DNA of 36,202 nucleotides from Armatimonadota bacterium (GCA_023392285.1 JAEVZK010000090.1:1-36202); one strand, 5' to 3'; counted from the stretch's first letter, positions 8,436 to 16,268 are shown. Program-made: numbers and translations. Notes: generated by a model not told the origin, from the sequence alone.

Positions 8436-8441
8436 TACACT
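8436..8441 (+). promoter_or_regulatory. putative -10 element (TACACT) upstream of gatB
   Basis: TACACT ends eight bases before the ATG at 8450. There is no Shine-Dalgarno sequence in between. The box also makes the upstream TTG at 8441 an unlikely start, because that codon would overlap it. Confidence 0.35.
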
Positions 8442-8449
8442 TGGCCGGA

Positions 8450-9889
8450 ATGGCTGAATACGTAACAAGCGTCGGCATGGAGGTTCATGCCGAGCTCAGC
8501 ACGCGCTCTAAAATGTTCTGCCGATGTCCCGTTGGCTTCGGCGGAGAGCCCAACACGCGTGTTTGCCCGATCTGCTTGGGAATGCCTGGCACCCTGCCCG
8601 TACCGAATAAATCTGCCGTAGAAATGGTGATCCGAACGGCGTTAGCTCTGAACTGTCAAATTACCCTCTACTCCGACTTTCAAAGGAAAAACTACTTCTA
8701 CCCAGACCTTCCAAAGGGGTACCAGGTGAGCCAGTACACCTCACCGCTGGGACACAGCGGTTTTCTTGAAATTCCTGCTAAGAATGGGGGAACGAAGAAA
8801 ATCGGTATCCGGAGAGTCCACCTCGAAGAGGACACTGGAAAGCTGATGCACCTGCCTAATGGCGGTTCCGGAGTCGATTACAATCGCGCCGGAGTTCCGC
8901 TCATGGAAATCGTCACCGAATTTCCGCCCGACATCAACGATCCCGAAGAAGCCAAGGAGTATCTTGTCCAGCTTCGGCAAATTCTTATCTATCTTGGTGT
9001 CTGTGACGGCAAGATGGAAGAAGGATCGATGAGAGCCGAACCGAATGTCAGCGTGAGGCCCAGTGGGAGCGAGAAGCTGGGGACGAAGACCGAGCTGAAG
9101 AACTTGGGCTCATTTCGTTCTGTTCAGCTGGGCGTCAATTTCGAAGCGGCCAGGCAAGCCGACCTTCTTGAGAAGGGCATCGCCGTTAATCAGGAAACAA
9201 GAGGGTGGAACGAACAGAAGGGCGAAAGTTATCTCATGAGGATCAAGGAGACGGAAAACGACTATCGGTACTTTCCCGACCCGGACCTCGTACCCATGAG
9301 GTTTACCGCCACCGATGTTGAACGGCTCCGTAAAACCTTGCCAGAACTACCTCTTGCGAAGCGTCAGCGTTACCAAGCCAACCTTGGTCTAAGTGACTAT
9401 GACGCTACCGTCCTCACTTCCGATCTCGATCTTAGCGCTTACTTTGAAGCTGCCGTCGCCGCTGGAGGCGATCCGAAACTGGTATGCAACTGGATTACCC
9501 AGGATTTTGCCGCACTGCTGAACCAAAGTGGCGAGACCCCGCAATCGAGCAAAATCGCACCCAAACAGCTGGTTGAGCTCGTCTCCATGATCACCAAAGG
9601 CACAATCTCGGGCAAGATCGCCAAAGAAATTTTCCCAGAAATGTTCGCCACCGGAAAATCAGCTCAGGATGTAGTGACCGAAAAGGGTTTGACCCAAATC
9701 AGCGATCCCGCGGCCATCGTCGATCAGGTCCGCGCTGTGCTTCAATCTCACGGCGATGTCGTCGCAAAATACAAATCTGGGCAAACCAATGTCAAGGGCT
9801 TCCTCGTCGGACAAGTAATGAAAGCAATGGCAGGTAGAGCCAACCCGGGCTTGGTACAAAAAATCATTGCCGAGGAGCTCGACGCTTAA
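8450..9889 (+). CDS. gatB: aspartyl/glutamyl-tRNA(Asn/Gln) amidotransferase subunit B
   Basis: The 479-residue protein is GatB, which with GatA and GatC converts Glu-tRNA(Gln) (and Asp-tRNA(Asn)) to the amide. Motifs include VGMEVHAEL near the N-terminus, a zinc-site region with FCRCP and VCPICLGMPG, the kinase-like segment FYPDLPKGYQ, HLEEDTGK, YNRAGVPLMEIVTEF, EGSMRAEPNVSVR, and ETRGWNE. The C-terminal YqeY-like tail ends GLVQKIIAEEL. The length is normal. I chose ATG 8450 because family proteins begin a few residues before the VGME motif. A TTG at 8441 adds three residues. gatA and gatC are not adjacent. The stop overlaps the next start as TAATG. Confidence 0.96.
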   Translation: MAEYVTSVGMEVHAELSTRSKMFCRCPVGFGGEPNTRVCPICLGMPGTLPVPNKSAVEMVIRTALALNCQITLYSDFQRKNYFYPDLPKGYQVSQYTSPLGHSGFLEIPAKNGGTKKIGIRRVHLEEDTGKLMHLPNGGSGVDYNRAGVPLMEIVTEFPPDINDPEEAKEYLVQLRQILIYLGVCDGKMEEGSMRAEPNVSVRPSGSEKLGTKTELKNLGSFRSVQLGVNFEAARQADLLEKGIAVNQETRGWNEQKGESYLMRIKETENDYRYFPDPDLVPMRFTATDVERLRKTLPELPLAKRQRYQANLGLSDYDATVLTSDLDLSAYFEAAVAAGGDPKLVCNWITQDFAALLNQSGETPQSSKIAPKQLVELVSMITKGTISGKIAKEIFPEMFATGKSAQDVVTEKGLTQISDPAAIVDQVRAVLQSHGDVVAKYKSGQTNVKGFLVGQVMKAMAGRANPGLVQKIIAEELDA

Positions 9890-10440
9890 TGCTTGCCGCC
9901 CTTGCTTCCCTGGTTTTGCTCCAAATCACCGCTTCGGCTCCCGCGCAATCGCGAACGAATCGTGTCTGGGCCCGGGTAGAGCAGCGCCTTGCGCAACAGA
10001 ACGACGTTTGGTTCAAAGATGGCGAATTTCTCAAGAACGTGCAGCTCCTGAAGTTCTCGTTTGAAATAAATCCTCACAGCTACGACGTGGCCACCAACCT
10101 TGGCTGGATGCAGGAGAACGTTGAGAAATACGACGAGGCTCTTGCGACCTACATCCGTTACAAAAACGAAAACCCAAAGGACAAGGATTCGGCCCTTCCC
10201 GAAGCGAACTTTTATTTTATGCGTAAAGCCTATGCCAAGGTGGTCCCGTTGCTCGAGCCGAGAATCAAGCTGGATCCACATGCAAACTGCTATCGTTTGC
10301 TGGCGCATTCCTACGAGCGGCTGGGCCTTCTCAAAGACTCGAAGCGCGTATGGGATCTGTATTTGAGTCGCCATGCGGACGACGAAGCCGCGAAGTTGAA
10401 CTTGAAGCGGGTTGAGAAGAAGCTGAAAGGCGGATCCTGA
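9889..10440 (+). CDS. secreted or membrane-anchored TPR protein
   Basis: This 183-residue protein starts with a hydrophobic segment, about residues 1-20 ending ASAPAQS, that looks like a cleavable signal peptide. The rest is made of TPR-like helix pairs: NVQLLKFSFEINPHSYDVAT, NLGWMQENVEKYDEALATYI, the pair around YAKVVPLLEPRIKLDPHANC, and YRLLAHSYERLGLLKDSKRV. It probably acts as a periplasmic scaffold, and its partner is unknown. The ATG overlaps the gatB stop by one base (TAATG), so translation is coupled to gatB, although no functional link is obvious. It is the last gene of the 6701-10440 block. Confidence 0.7.
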   Translation: MLAALASLVLLQITASAPAQSRTNRVWARVEQRLAQQNDVWFKDGEFLKNVQLLKFSFEINPHSYDVATNLGWMQENVEKYDEALATYIRYKNENPKDKDSALPEANFYFMRKAYAKVVPLLEPRIKLDPHANCYRLLAHSYERLGLLKDSKRVWDLYLSRHADDEAAKLNLKRVEKKLKGGS

Positions 10441-10449
10441 ACCACGTTT

Positions 10450-10474
10450 TTAACTTTTTCCCAAAAAAAGTTAA
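10450..10474. repeat. AT-rich perfect inverted repeat between the TPR gene and divIVA
   Basis: Ten-base arms TTAACTTTTT and AAAAAGTTAA flank a five-base centre. It lies in the 139-base gap before divIVA. The stem is A/T only apart from one C-G pair and no U-tract follows, so a classical terminator is doubtful. An operator or a weak two-way terminator are alternatives. The rest of the gap shows nothing I can name. Confidence 0.4.
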
Positions 10475-10579
10475 TAGAACGCTAAAGCTTTTCCAAATCC
10501 CGCCGATAAGAACTGTGGCGGTATTCGCCCTGGTAGAAAAACTGGGGTAAATCAAAAATGCCGCGAAAAGGGAAAGCGG

Positions 10580-11197
10580 ATGGAACGCATCAAACCAAGT
10601 GATTTAGAAAACGCAGAGCTTAAGAAAGCTGTACGCGGCTATGACGTCGTCGAGGTCCACAAGTTGCTTCAGAAGGCAGCTCAGGAGATCGCGACCCTGA
10701 ACTATGAGATTCGACAGCTCAAGTCGGAGAATGAGAAGCTCAACCCGCTCCAAGAGCAGGCAAGCACTCTGTCCGACGTCATCGTGATGGCTCAAAAGTC
10801 AGCCGACGAGAAGCTTGAGAAGGCTCGACGCGAAGGCGACAAGATCATTAGCGCAGCTCGACGTGAGGCCGATCACATCATTTCGGACGCTCATCGAAAT
10901 GCCGAAGAGACTGAGAAGCAGCACAAGTCTCGCCTCAACGACCTGAAGTGGGCCATCGAGCGCACCGCGGTTGAGAAGGAGAAGATCGTGCAGACCTACA
11001 AGATGTTCTTGTCGGATCAGCTCGAATCGATCGAGAACACTGCTCGCAAATATGTCACCCTGGCCGTCGTGCAAGGCACCTACCTTGAGAACGAGACCGA
11101 GGACGAGTCAGAGACGGAAGTCAGCTTCCTTTCCGACACGACCTGCGACGACGAGGAAGAATACACCTACAAGTACGATACGGCGGTCGAGGCCTGA
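10580..11197 (+). CDS. divIVA: DivIVA-domain coiled-coil protein
   Basis: The protein has 205 residues. Its N-terminus (IKPSDLENAELKKAVRGYDV, then EVHKLLQKAAQE) matches the DivIVA membrane-targeting domain, where family members typically have a [F]-x-x-x-x-R-G-Y-[DN]-x-x-[EQ]-V motif. Long coiled coil follows at about residues 30-160, rich in Glu/Lys/Arg, including the DivIVA-like DEKLEKARREGDKIISAARR. The C-terminal tail is strongly acidic (DESETEVSF, CDDEEEYTY). DivIVA proteins mark curved membrane at septa or poles and recruit division or growth factors. The start ATG at 10580 has a purine-rich ribosome binding site (AAAGGGAAAG) just upstream. The DUF167 gene follows within about 20 bases or overlaps. 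Confidence 0.88.
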   Translation: MERIKPSDLENAELKKAVRGYDVVEVHKLLQKAAQEIATLNYEIRQLKSENEKLNPLQEQASTLSDVIVMAQKSADEKLEKARREGDKIISAARREADHIISDAHRNAEETEKQHKSRLNDLKWAIERTAVEKEKIVQTYKMFLSDQLESIENTARKYVTLAVVQGTYLENETEDESETEVSFLSDTTCDDEEEYTYKYDTAVEA

Positions 11198-11217
11198 GCG
11201 AACAGGCGCGACTCCAG

Positions 11218-11463
11218 GTGCGGGTGACTCCCCGCAGCAGTCGGAATCGCGCCGAGCTAGTGGAAGACGGCACCGTTAAGGTGTGGACTACCGCTTCCCC
11301 CACGGATGGCCAGGCTAATCTGGCCATCTGTGAAATCCTCGCCCAGAAACTCGGCTTGCCAAAGTCAGCAGTTTTTGTCGAGAGAGGTCAGACCTCTCGC
11401 AATAAAACAGTCATCGCTCAGGGCCTCTCGCAAGAGAAGGCCCTTTCTCGCTTAAACGTCTGA
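11218..11463 (+). CDS. DUF167 (YggU) family protein
   Basis: This small protein matches the DUF167/YggU family: VRVTPRSSRNRAEL (the usual V-x-P-x-[AS]-S-[RK] start), DGTVKVWTTASPTDGQAN (P-x-[DE]-G-[KQ]-A-N), then AICEILAQKLGLPKSAVF and a RGQTSRNKTV turn. The function of the family is unknown. With GTG 11218 the protein has 81 residues, but the frame is open upstream and family members usually have about eight more residues. A CTG at 11194 overlapping the divIVA TGA stop (as CTGA) would supply SEQARLQ and is the better fit to family length, though CTG is a rare start. It is probably co-translated with divIVA. Two strong hairpins lie inside its coding region. Confidence 0.8.
   Translation: MRVTPRSSRNRAELVEDGTVKVWTTASPTDGQANLAICEILAQKLGLPKSAVFVERGQTSRNKTVIAQGLSQEKALSRLNV
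11382..11398. repeat. inverted repeat inside the DUF167 gene
   Basis: Seven-base arms GAGAGGT and ACCTCTC flank CAG. It may be chance within coding sequence, but a second strong hairpin follows 22 bases later. Confidence 0.35.
11421..11443 (+). repeat. GC-rich hairpin with GNRA loop near the end of the DUF167 gene
   Basis: The arms GGGCCTCTC and GAGA-A-GGCCC (one bulged A) close on a GCAA tetraloop. A short TTTC follows. It sits about 20 bases before the stop codon and could slow the ribosome or attenuate transcription toward the convergent plsX gene. Function is inferred only. Confidence 0.35.
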
Positions 11464-11522
11464 ATTAAATAAATCGCAGTGAATTGCGTTCGCGAGTCGC
11501 ATGATCCAAGGTGCCGGAATAA

Positions 11523-12506
11523 CTAAAGCTCGCGCGCAGCACTTTCGCGGATCGTCTCCACCAGCCGATTATCGATGGCCTTCTGCGTCATAAGGAGCGC
11601 ATTTTTGATCGCTTTCGCATTACTGCGGCCGTGGCAGATCGTACACAATCCGTTGAGCCCCAACAAGGGAGAACCGCCTACTTCCGCATAGTCCATGCGC
11701 TTTCGCAGAGGCGCCATCACCTTCTTGAGCGGAGCATAAGCTAGCCGCAGTATGGGATGGGTGGGAATTTGCTGTTTGATCATCTGAATGATCAGCTCAG
11801 CCACGCCTTCAGAAGTCTTTAGAACCGTGTTTCCGACGAATGCATCGCAAACCACCACGTCGACGGGTTTCGAATACATGTCCTTCCCCTCGATATTCCC
11901 CGCAAACCAGGCATGCTTCTGAAGCAGCTTATACGACTGCTTTGCGAACGCATTCCCCTTGCCTTCCTCTTCCCCAATATTGAGGAGATGCACCTTAGGG
12001 TTGGGGTGCCCCATCACCTTCTCCGAGTAGGCGCGGCCCATAATGGCGAACTCTACGAGATGCTCGGGATCGACGTCCGGGCTCGCTCCCGCGTCGAGGA
12101 GCAAAAACTCGCCGTGGAGGTTGGGTATCTGACTGGCGATCGCGGGACGATGAACCTTCTCAATTTGCCGCCAAATGAGGAGACATGTTGCGCTGCACGC
12201 TCCGGTGTTGCCCGCGGAAACGAACGCGTCAGCTCGCCCATCTTTCACCAATTGCGCTCCCACAATGATCGAAGAATCCTTTTTCCGCCGGTAGGCCTCA
12301 AGAGGTTTTTCGTCCATATCGACGCATTCGCTCGCCGGCACAACTTCAATGTTTGCGGGAACTTCAGTGGGAAGGTGCGACTCTACAATTTCTCTTTGCC
12401 CGACCAGCAAAAGTTTGCCTTTCAATGCCGGGGCTGCCTCCAGAGCGCCCCGGATGATTTCCGAGGGGGCGTGATCACCGCCCATGGCATCAAGCGCGAT
12501 GCTCAA
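11523..12506 (-). CDS. plsX: phosphate acyltransferase PlsX
   Basis: PlsX makes acyl-phosphate from acyl-ACP at the start of phospholipid synthesis. The family signature IALDAMGGDHAPSEIIRGA opens the protein, followed by EKPLEAYRRKKDSSI, AFVSAGNTGACSA, LLDAGAS, LLNIGEEEGKGN, GNIEGKD and VCDAFVGNTVLKTSEG. The open frame extends to 12722, but those 72 extra residues have no family match and run through the yceD coding region. I place the start at TTG 12506, which gives a protein beginning LSIALDAMGG as in other PlsX proteins, 327 residues long. A GAGG ribosome binding site lies eight bases upstream of it. yceD precedes it, but rpmF, commonly found between the two, is absent. Convergent with the DUF167 gene across a 59-base gap. 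Confidence 0.93.
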   Translation of the reverse strand: MSIALDAMGGDHAPSEIIRGALEAAPALKGKLLLVGQREIVESHLPTEVPANIEVVPASECVDMDEKPLEAYRRKKDSSIIVGAQLVKDGRADAFVSAGNTGACSATCLLIWRQIEKVHRPAIASQIPNLHGEFLLLDAGASPDVDPEHLVEFAIMGRAYSEKVMGHPNPKVHLLNIGEEEGKGNAFAKQSYKLLQKHAWFAGNIEGKDMYSKPVDVVVCDAFVGNTVLKTSEGVAELIIQMIKQQIPTHPILRLAYAPLKKVMAPLRKRMDYAEVGGSPLLGLNGLCTICHGRSNAKAIKNALLMTQKAIDNRLVETIRESAAREL

Positions 12507-12534
12507 CCGACGATCCTCAATCGTAAGTTCAGGA

Positions 12535-13074
12535 TCATTCGCTGTCTTCCTCAGGATGTTTAAATTGCGAAAGCTGTTGCAAGGCGGATGGCGCACGATT
12601 GCCACCCTGTCCAAGACTTTCTCTGGCCGCGGCGACCGGACATGGACCGTCCCAACCATACTCGCAAAGCGGCTGCAAAGGCAGAGCAAGTAGAAGCGCT
12701 TGCCGGAGCATCTGCTCGACAATCAGATGGTTGCCCTCAAAGAGGGGAAACGGCTCATCGCTCACCACCCGAGCATAATCTTGAGGATTGAAGCTGCTCG
12801 GGACGCCCTCGACAGGGAACTGCTCCTCGATCTCAAAGGAGATATCCCGCTCCAGCGGACTCGTACAGCGCGCGCACTCAAGCACCGCTCGCGTCTTGAA
12901 TTCGCCGGTGATCAGCAGAATGTTGCCGGTACTCACTGCCTCCAGAAAGCCGCTGAGAGGGGCCAGTAAGTCGATTTCCTCTTCGTCAGGAAGCTCCGTC
13001 TCGATGTCGACGGCAACTTTTCTTCCCGGATGTTGAAGCACATCGTTCAGATCAAGGAAATCATCCCGTCTCAT
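12535..13074 (-). CDS. YceD/DUF177 family protein
   Basis: The 179-residue protein fits DUF177 (YceD), a family linked to 23S rRNA accumulation and usually next to rpmF and plsX. Seen here are the Cys pair segment LECARCTSPLERDISFEIEE, an acidic middle with SDEPFPLFEGNHLIVEQMLR, and the C-terminal LPLQPLCEYGWDGPCPV with two more Cys, the usual order for the family. The start ATG at 13074 begins MRRDDFLDLNDVL, which suits the family. A TTG at 13110 would add 12 residues without an obvious benefit. The stop lies 28 bases before the plsX start. rpmF (L32) is missing from this cluster. Confidence 0.85.
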   Translation of the reverse strand: MRRDDFLDLNDVLQHPGRKVAVDIETELPDEEEIDLLAPLSGFLEAVSTGNILLITGEFKTRAVLECARCTSPLERDISFEIEEQFPVEGVPSSFNPQDYARVVSDEPFPLFEGNHLIVEQMLRQALLLALPLQPLCEYGWDGPCPVAAARESLGQGGNRAPSALQQLSQFKHPEEDSE

Positions 13075-13187
13075 GGATGCATTCGAGTCTACCTTTCGAC
13101 AAAATTTCAATTACAAGTGGCATGTTAGCCGGAGACTGCGCGTAAAGTGAAGAAGCGTCTAAGCGGGGAGCGGCAAGGCAGAGCTAA

Positions 13188-13221
13188 AAAAGTGGCAAGG
13201 TTCAAGAACTTGCCAACTTTT
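13188..13221. repeat. long interrupted inverted repeat in the divergent yceD / lipoprotein intergenic region
   Basis: Arms pair as AAAAGT / ACTTTT, GGCAA / TTGCC and GTTC / GAAC around a central AA, with one unpaired G (13199) on the left and one unpaired A (13215) on the right. It lies about 40 bases upstream of a -10-like TATACT (13263-13268), so an operator or activator site for the UBact/proteasome operon is possible. It could also be a terminator relic. Confidence 0.45.
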
Positions 13222-13262
13222 ATGAGGTGAGGCACCGTCACCACAATTGCGCAGATAATTGC

Positions 13263-13268
13263 TATACT
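13263..13268 (+). promoter_or_regulatory. putative -10 element (TATACT) for the lipoprotein-dop-UBact-prcB operon
   Basis: TATACT is a near-consensus -10 about 58 bases before the TTG start at 13326. There is no good -35 at 16-18 bases. The predicted leader of about 50 bases carries a Shine-Dalgarno GAGGTG at 13312-13317, unlike the leaderless starts elsewhere in this window. Confidence 0.35.
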
Positions 13269-13325
13269 TACGCGAGTTGAACCGCGTTGGTTTGAATTTT
13301 AAGAACGTTCTGAGGTGTATCGATT

Positions 13326-14624
13326 TTGAAAAAGTGGGCTTTTGCATTAGCGGCCGGGATCATCATTGTAGCTGGCTGCGGAGGCGGAGGTGGAACTTCG
13401 AGCAGCGGCGGAGGCAATGGGTCGACGAGCGGTAACGGTGATTCGACCGCGTTCGTCTCCATCCCAAATGTGCCTGGCCAATTGCAGCATGTTTATCTTA
13501 GTGGACAGGGCCGAGCTCCTGGCGACGAGACGGCGGTGCTTCGCCGAGTTCGTGAAGAAGACAGTTTTGGCGTTGTCGAATCCCAGTTAAGTCCTGAGGT
13601 TCGTGTGCTGTTGAATGGCTATACCGCCAACGCACGCATTCAGGATCTTCCCACCAACAACTCACGCGCGTTCGATTCCTATAACCTGATCGTCGACGAG
13701 ATCAGCGTCGCAACCGGCTCAGGCGGATCTAACACTATCGGCAATGGCAACAGCCCGGTCATCGACGCATCCTTCCCTGCCGACATTCGAGTCTATCCGG
13801 GCCGTCAGACAAGCATTTCAGTTCGATTGGATGACGCGATGATCACCAACGATGGCGTTCACGTCACGTTTGACTCCAATCTCTTCAACCTTGCGAATCT
13901 CGATCCGGTCACCGGCAAGATGCAGGGGCTCTTCAGCGACTTCGTCTATTTCGATATCTCTGGCCTTTCTTCTTCTGCACAGCCTGACCTTCCGGATGGT
14001 TCGGGTAAGGCAACTGCGATTTTCGTCAGCGGCGATAACTTCGGCATGGGTGTGAAGTCGAACGCGATCAATGATCCCAACCCTAAGGCTCTGTTTGTTC
14101 TCACGCCGACCGGTTTCGTCGAAGGAACGCATATCGGAGAGAGAACGCTCGGCGGCAATTACCTCCCCGGGACGTACACCCTGGTTCAGCCAGATCCTCG
14201 ACCGCCATTTGATCCAGACGCACGCATCACCGCGATGATGGGCATCTACAAGAGCTTCAATCAGACGATCGCTGGCACGGGAGCAGGCACGAACGGCTTC
14301 GAGCTCATCGCCTTCCCGAACCAGGAGGACGATGGACTGGATGACGCGATCGCTGTGAACATCGTCAACGGCCAAGTTACCGCGATGTATTTCGGCTTCA
14401 TGAATCTTAATGCAGGCACGATCAGCCTGTTCCCGATTGATCAGCTGGATACCCCCGAGGACACCTCGAACGAAGTCACCGGAACGATCACCTCGATGCT
14501 CAACGGAAGCGGCGGATCCACCACCGACGTATCTCTCGCTCGATCTGGCCGGTTCACGCTCAACGCCACCAATTTGCCCGCGACCTTCAACGCCGCTGGC
14601 AGATTCATCGTCTATCGTAGATGA
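13326..14624 (+). CDS. large secreted lipoprotein of unknown function, coupled to dop
   Basis: I do not recognise the 432-residue product. It has a lipoprotein signal peptide (hydrophobic core residues 5-16, lipobox VAG-C, Cys18), then a Gly/Ser-rich tether to about residue 40. The rest is beta-rich with repeated Asn, Asp, Thr and Gly, including the segment RAFDSYNLIVDEISVATGSG, which faintly recalls DUF4382-type lipoproteins. There is no catalytic motif I can name. The start is TTG at 13326, supported by a GAGGTG ribosome binding site eight bases upstream. Its TGA stop overlaps the dop start as ATGA, so the lipoprotein heads the UBact/proteasome operon. It may be an exported partner, or may only share transcription. 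Confidence 0.85.
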   Translation: MKKWAFALAAGIIIVAGCGGGGGTSSSGGGNGSTSGNGDSTAFVSIPNVPGQLQHVYLSGQGRAPGDETAVLRRVREEDSFGVVESQLSPEVRVLLNGYTANARIQDLPTNNSRAFDSYNLIVDEISVATGSGGSNTIGNGNSPVIDASFPADIRVYPGRQTSISVRLDDAMITNDGVHVTFDSNLFNLANLDPVTGKMQGLFSDFVYFDISGLSSSAQPDLPDGSGKATAIFVSGDNFGMGVKSNAINDPNPKALFVLTPTGFVEGTHIGERTLGGNYLPGTYTLVQPDPRPPFDPDARITAMMGIYKSFNQTIAGTGAGTNGFELIAFPNQEDDGLDDAIAVNIVNGQVTAMYFGFMNLNAGTISLFPIDQLDTPEDTSNEVTGTITSMLNGSGGSTTDVSLARSGRFTLNATNLPATFNAAGRFIVYRR

Positions 14625-16096
14625 TCAAGCCGCTCCTCGCTGGAACCGAAACCGAATATGGGTTTACGGTTGAAGGCAGGGGAGCTGCGGACCAAATCGA
14701 CGATGCCAAAGCACTCGTCCGGAGTTTTCCCGGCGAGTGCTTTGTTGGTTGGGATTATCGGTACGAGTCGCCTCGCGCCGACATTCGTGGTTTCAAGCTG
14801 GAGAATCTCGCATTTGATCCCGAAGACGCAAAATTCGATCTGGGCCGGCAGCACGGGCGCGATGCCGATGTCCGTGCCGATCGTGTCCTCATCAACGGCG
14901 CACGGTTCTACAACGACCACGGGCACCCGGAATACTCCACCCCGGAATGCTGGTCACTCTCAGAATTAGTTCGACAAGATCGGATCGGCGAAGCCGTGGT
15001 CTTGTCGGCGGCGCGAGCTTACAGCGAAAATATCGGCCGCTCGGTGAAAGTCTTTAAGAACAATACGGACTTCCATGGAGCTTCTTACGGGTCGCATGAG
15101 AGCTATCTCGTCTCGCGCTCAATGCCTTGGGAGGAAGTCTACGCTGCAATTCTTCCCCTGCTGATCTGCCGCCAAATCCTCACTGGCGCAGGAAAGGTCG
15201 GAAGCGAGGTTGGACCTCCCTGCGAATATCAGATCAGTCAGCGCAGCGACTTCTTCGTGGAACCGATCAACACCGAGACCCTGTACCGGCGGCCTATCTT
15301 CAACACGCGCGACGAACCCCACGCCGATCCGCGGCACTTCCTCCGGCTCCACGTCATTTCAGGTGACGCAAACATGATCGAGTCGTGTACGGCTCGAAAA
15401 GTTGGTCTGGTGAAGCTTGGCTTGTACTTGGCAGAGGCTGGAGCGGCTCCAAGCTGGTCGATTAAAGATCCCGTGAGGGCTTTCCAGGGGATCAGCCGCG
15501 ATCAATCCCACTGTTTTGAAGTATCCCTTGAAAGCGGGAGTTGGAGCACGGCAGCTGAAATATTGGAATCTTATTTCGCAGCCGCCGAGCACCTCTTGGA
15601 ACTCGACTCGGACATGGCATGGCTGATCAACGACTGCCGTCGCTTAATGGCGGTAGGTCCAGATTCCGCCGAGTTTGCGCGTCACGTCGATTGGGCCGCG
15701 AAGCAGCACATGTTGCGTAGCTTCCTAGAGGCCGAGGGCGGCAAATGGGATAACGCGCACTTACAGGCTTTCGATCTCGAATACCACAACGTCGATCGGG
15801 GAGAGGGGCTGTATTATGCCTTGGCGGATATGGGCACCGCTGAGGAACCATCAGTAGGCGTTGACGCGGCACTGTCGCTGACCGAACGCGGCAGAGCCTA
15901 CGTGAGAGGTTTGGCAGTCGGAAAATTCGGATCATCGCTACAAACGTTGAGTTGGAGTTCGCTTTCCTTCGATGTCAATGGCAACGTTGTCGAAGTCGAA
16001 TTGGCTCCAGATAAAATCTACAGCGGGCAACTCGGAAATGCTTCTGGCGTAGAAAACTTCATTCATGAATTGCAATCTGATTCAGTTGAACGATAG
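14621..16096 (+). CDS. dop: Dop-type depupylase/deamidase (PafA/Dop family)
   Basis: The 491-residue protein belongs to the carboxylate-amine ligase-like PafA/Dop family that attaches or removes Pup-like modifiers. Motifs are GTETEYGF at 8-15, NGARFYNDHGHPEYSTPEC (with the family's catalytic Asp as Asp99), FKNNTDFHGASYGSHESYLV, a GAGKVG segment, and NTRDEPHAD followed by RLHVISGDANM. The segment WDYRYESPRADIRGF at about 44-58 corresponds to the insertion (Dop loop) that separates Dop from the ligase PafA. This and the length favour Dop. Dop removes the modifier from substrate lysines, and in species with a Gln-ending Pup it also deamidates it. The start ATG overlaps the lipoprotein stop (ATGA), and the modifier gene starts 32 bases before the dop stop. 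Confidence 0.92.
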   Translation: MIKPLLAGTETEYGFTVEGRGAADQIDDAKALVRSFPGECFVGWDYRYESPRADIRGFKLENLAFDPEDAKFDLGRQHGRDADVRADRVLINGARFYNDHGHPEYSTPECWSLSELVRQDRIGEAVVLSAARAYSENIGRSVKVFKNNTDFHGASYGSHESYLVSRSMPWEEVYAAILPLLICRQILTGAGKVGSEVGPPCEYQISQRSDFFVEPINTETLYRRPIFNTRDEPHADPRHFLRLHVISGDANMIESCTARKVGLVKLGLYLAEAGAAPSWSIKDPVRAFQGISRDQSHCFEVSLESGSWSTAAEILESYFAAAEHLLELDSDMAWLINDCRRLMAVGPDSAEFARHVDWAAKQHMLRSFLEAEGGKWDNAHLQAFDLEYHNVDRGEGLYYALADMGTAEEPSVGVDAALSLTERGRAYVRGLAVGKFGSSLQTLSWSSLSFDVNGNVVEVELAPDKIYSGQLGNASGVENFIHELQSDSVER

Positions 16097-16268
16097 CGAT
16101 CGACTCACGAAGCCGGTATCGCCAGCGCCTGGAAAGCGGCTCGGAGATGAATCGGGGCCTTCCACCCCCAACATTAACAAGCCCGACGGTGGAAACGAGT
16201 TGCTGCGGCGCATGAAGAGGGTTGATCCTGATCAGGCGAAGAAGTATAGGCAGCGTTCTGGCGAATGA
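16065..16268 (+). CDS. ubact: UBact-type ubiquitin-like protein modifier (Pup homologue)
   Basis: This 67-residue hydrophilic, Pro/Asp/Lys-rich protein ends LLRRMKRVDPDQAKKYRQRS then Gly-Glu. That C-terminus matches the UBact family of Pup-like modifiers described in several Gram-negative phyla including Armatimonadota. The modifier is joined by its C-terminal Glu side chain to substrate lysines and targets them to the proteasome. Because the last residue is already Glu, no deamidation by Dop is needed. The N-terminal half is disordered-looking with no fold. The ATG at 16065 overlaps the end of dop by 32 bases; a TTG at 16086 would give a shorter protein. Its stop overlaps the prcB start (ATGA). 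The proteasome subunit and Dop on either side confirm the assignment. Confidence 0.92.
   Translation: MNCNLIQLNDSDRLTKPVSPAPGKRLGDESGPSTPNINKPDGGNELLRRMKRVDPDQAKKYRQRSGE

Noticed and set aside
11913..12563. 216-codon open frame antisense to plsX
   Set aside because: It mirrors the codon pattern of plsX and has no motif; plsX is beyond doubt.
12507..12722. N-terminal extension of PlsX up to 12722
   Set aside because: The extra 72 residues match no family member and overlap yceD; TTG 12506 has a ribosome binding site and the family N-terminus.
13381..13440. GGC/GGA-rich tandem tract in the lipoprotein gene
   Set aside because: It encodes the usual flexible Gly/Ser tether after a lipobox and is not a structured repeat array.
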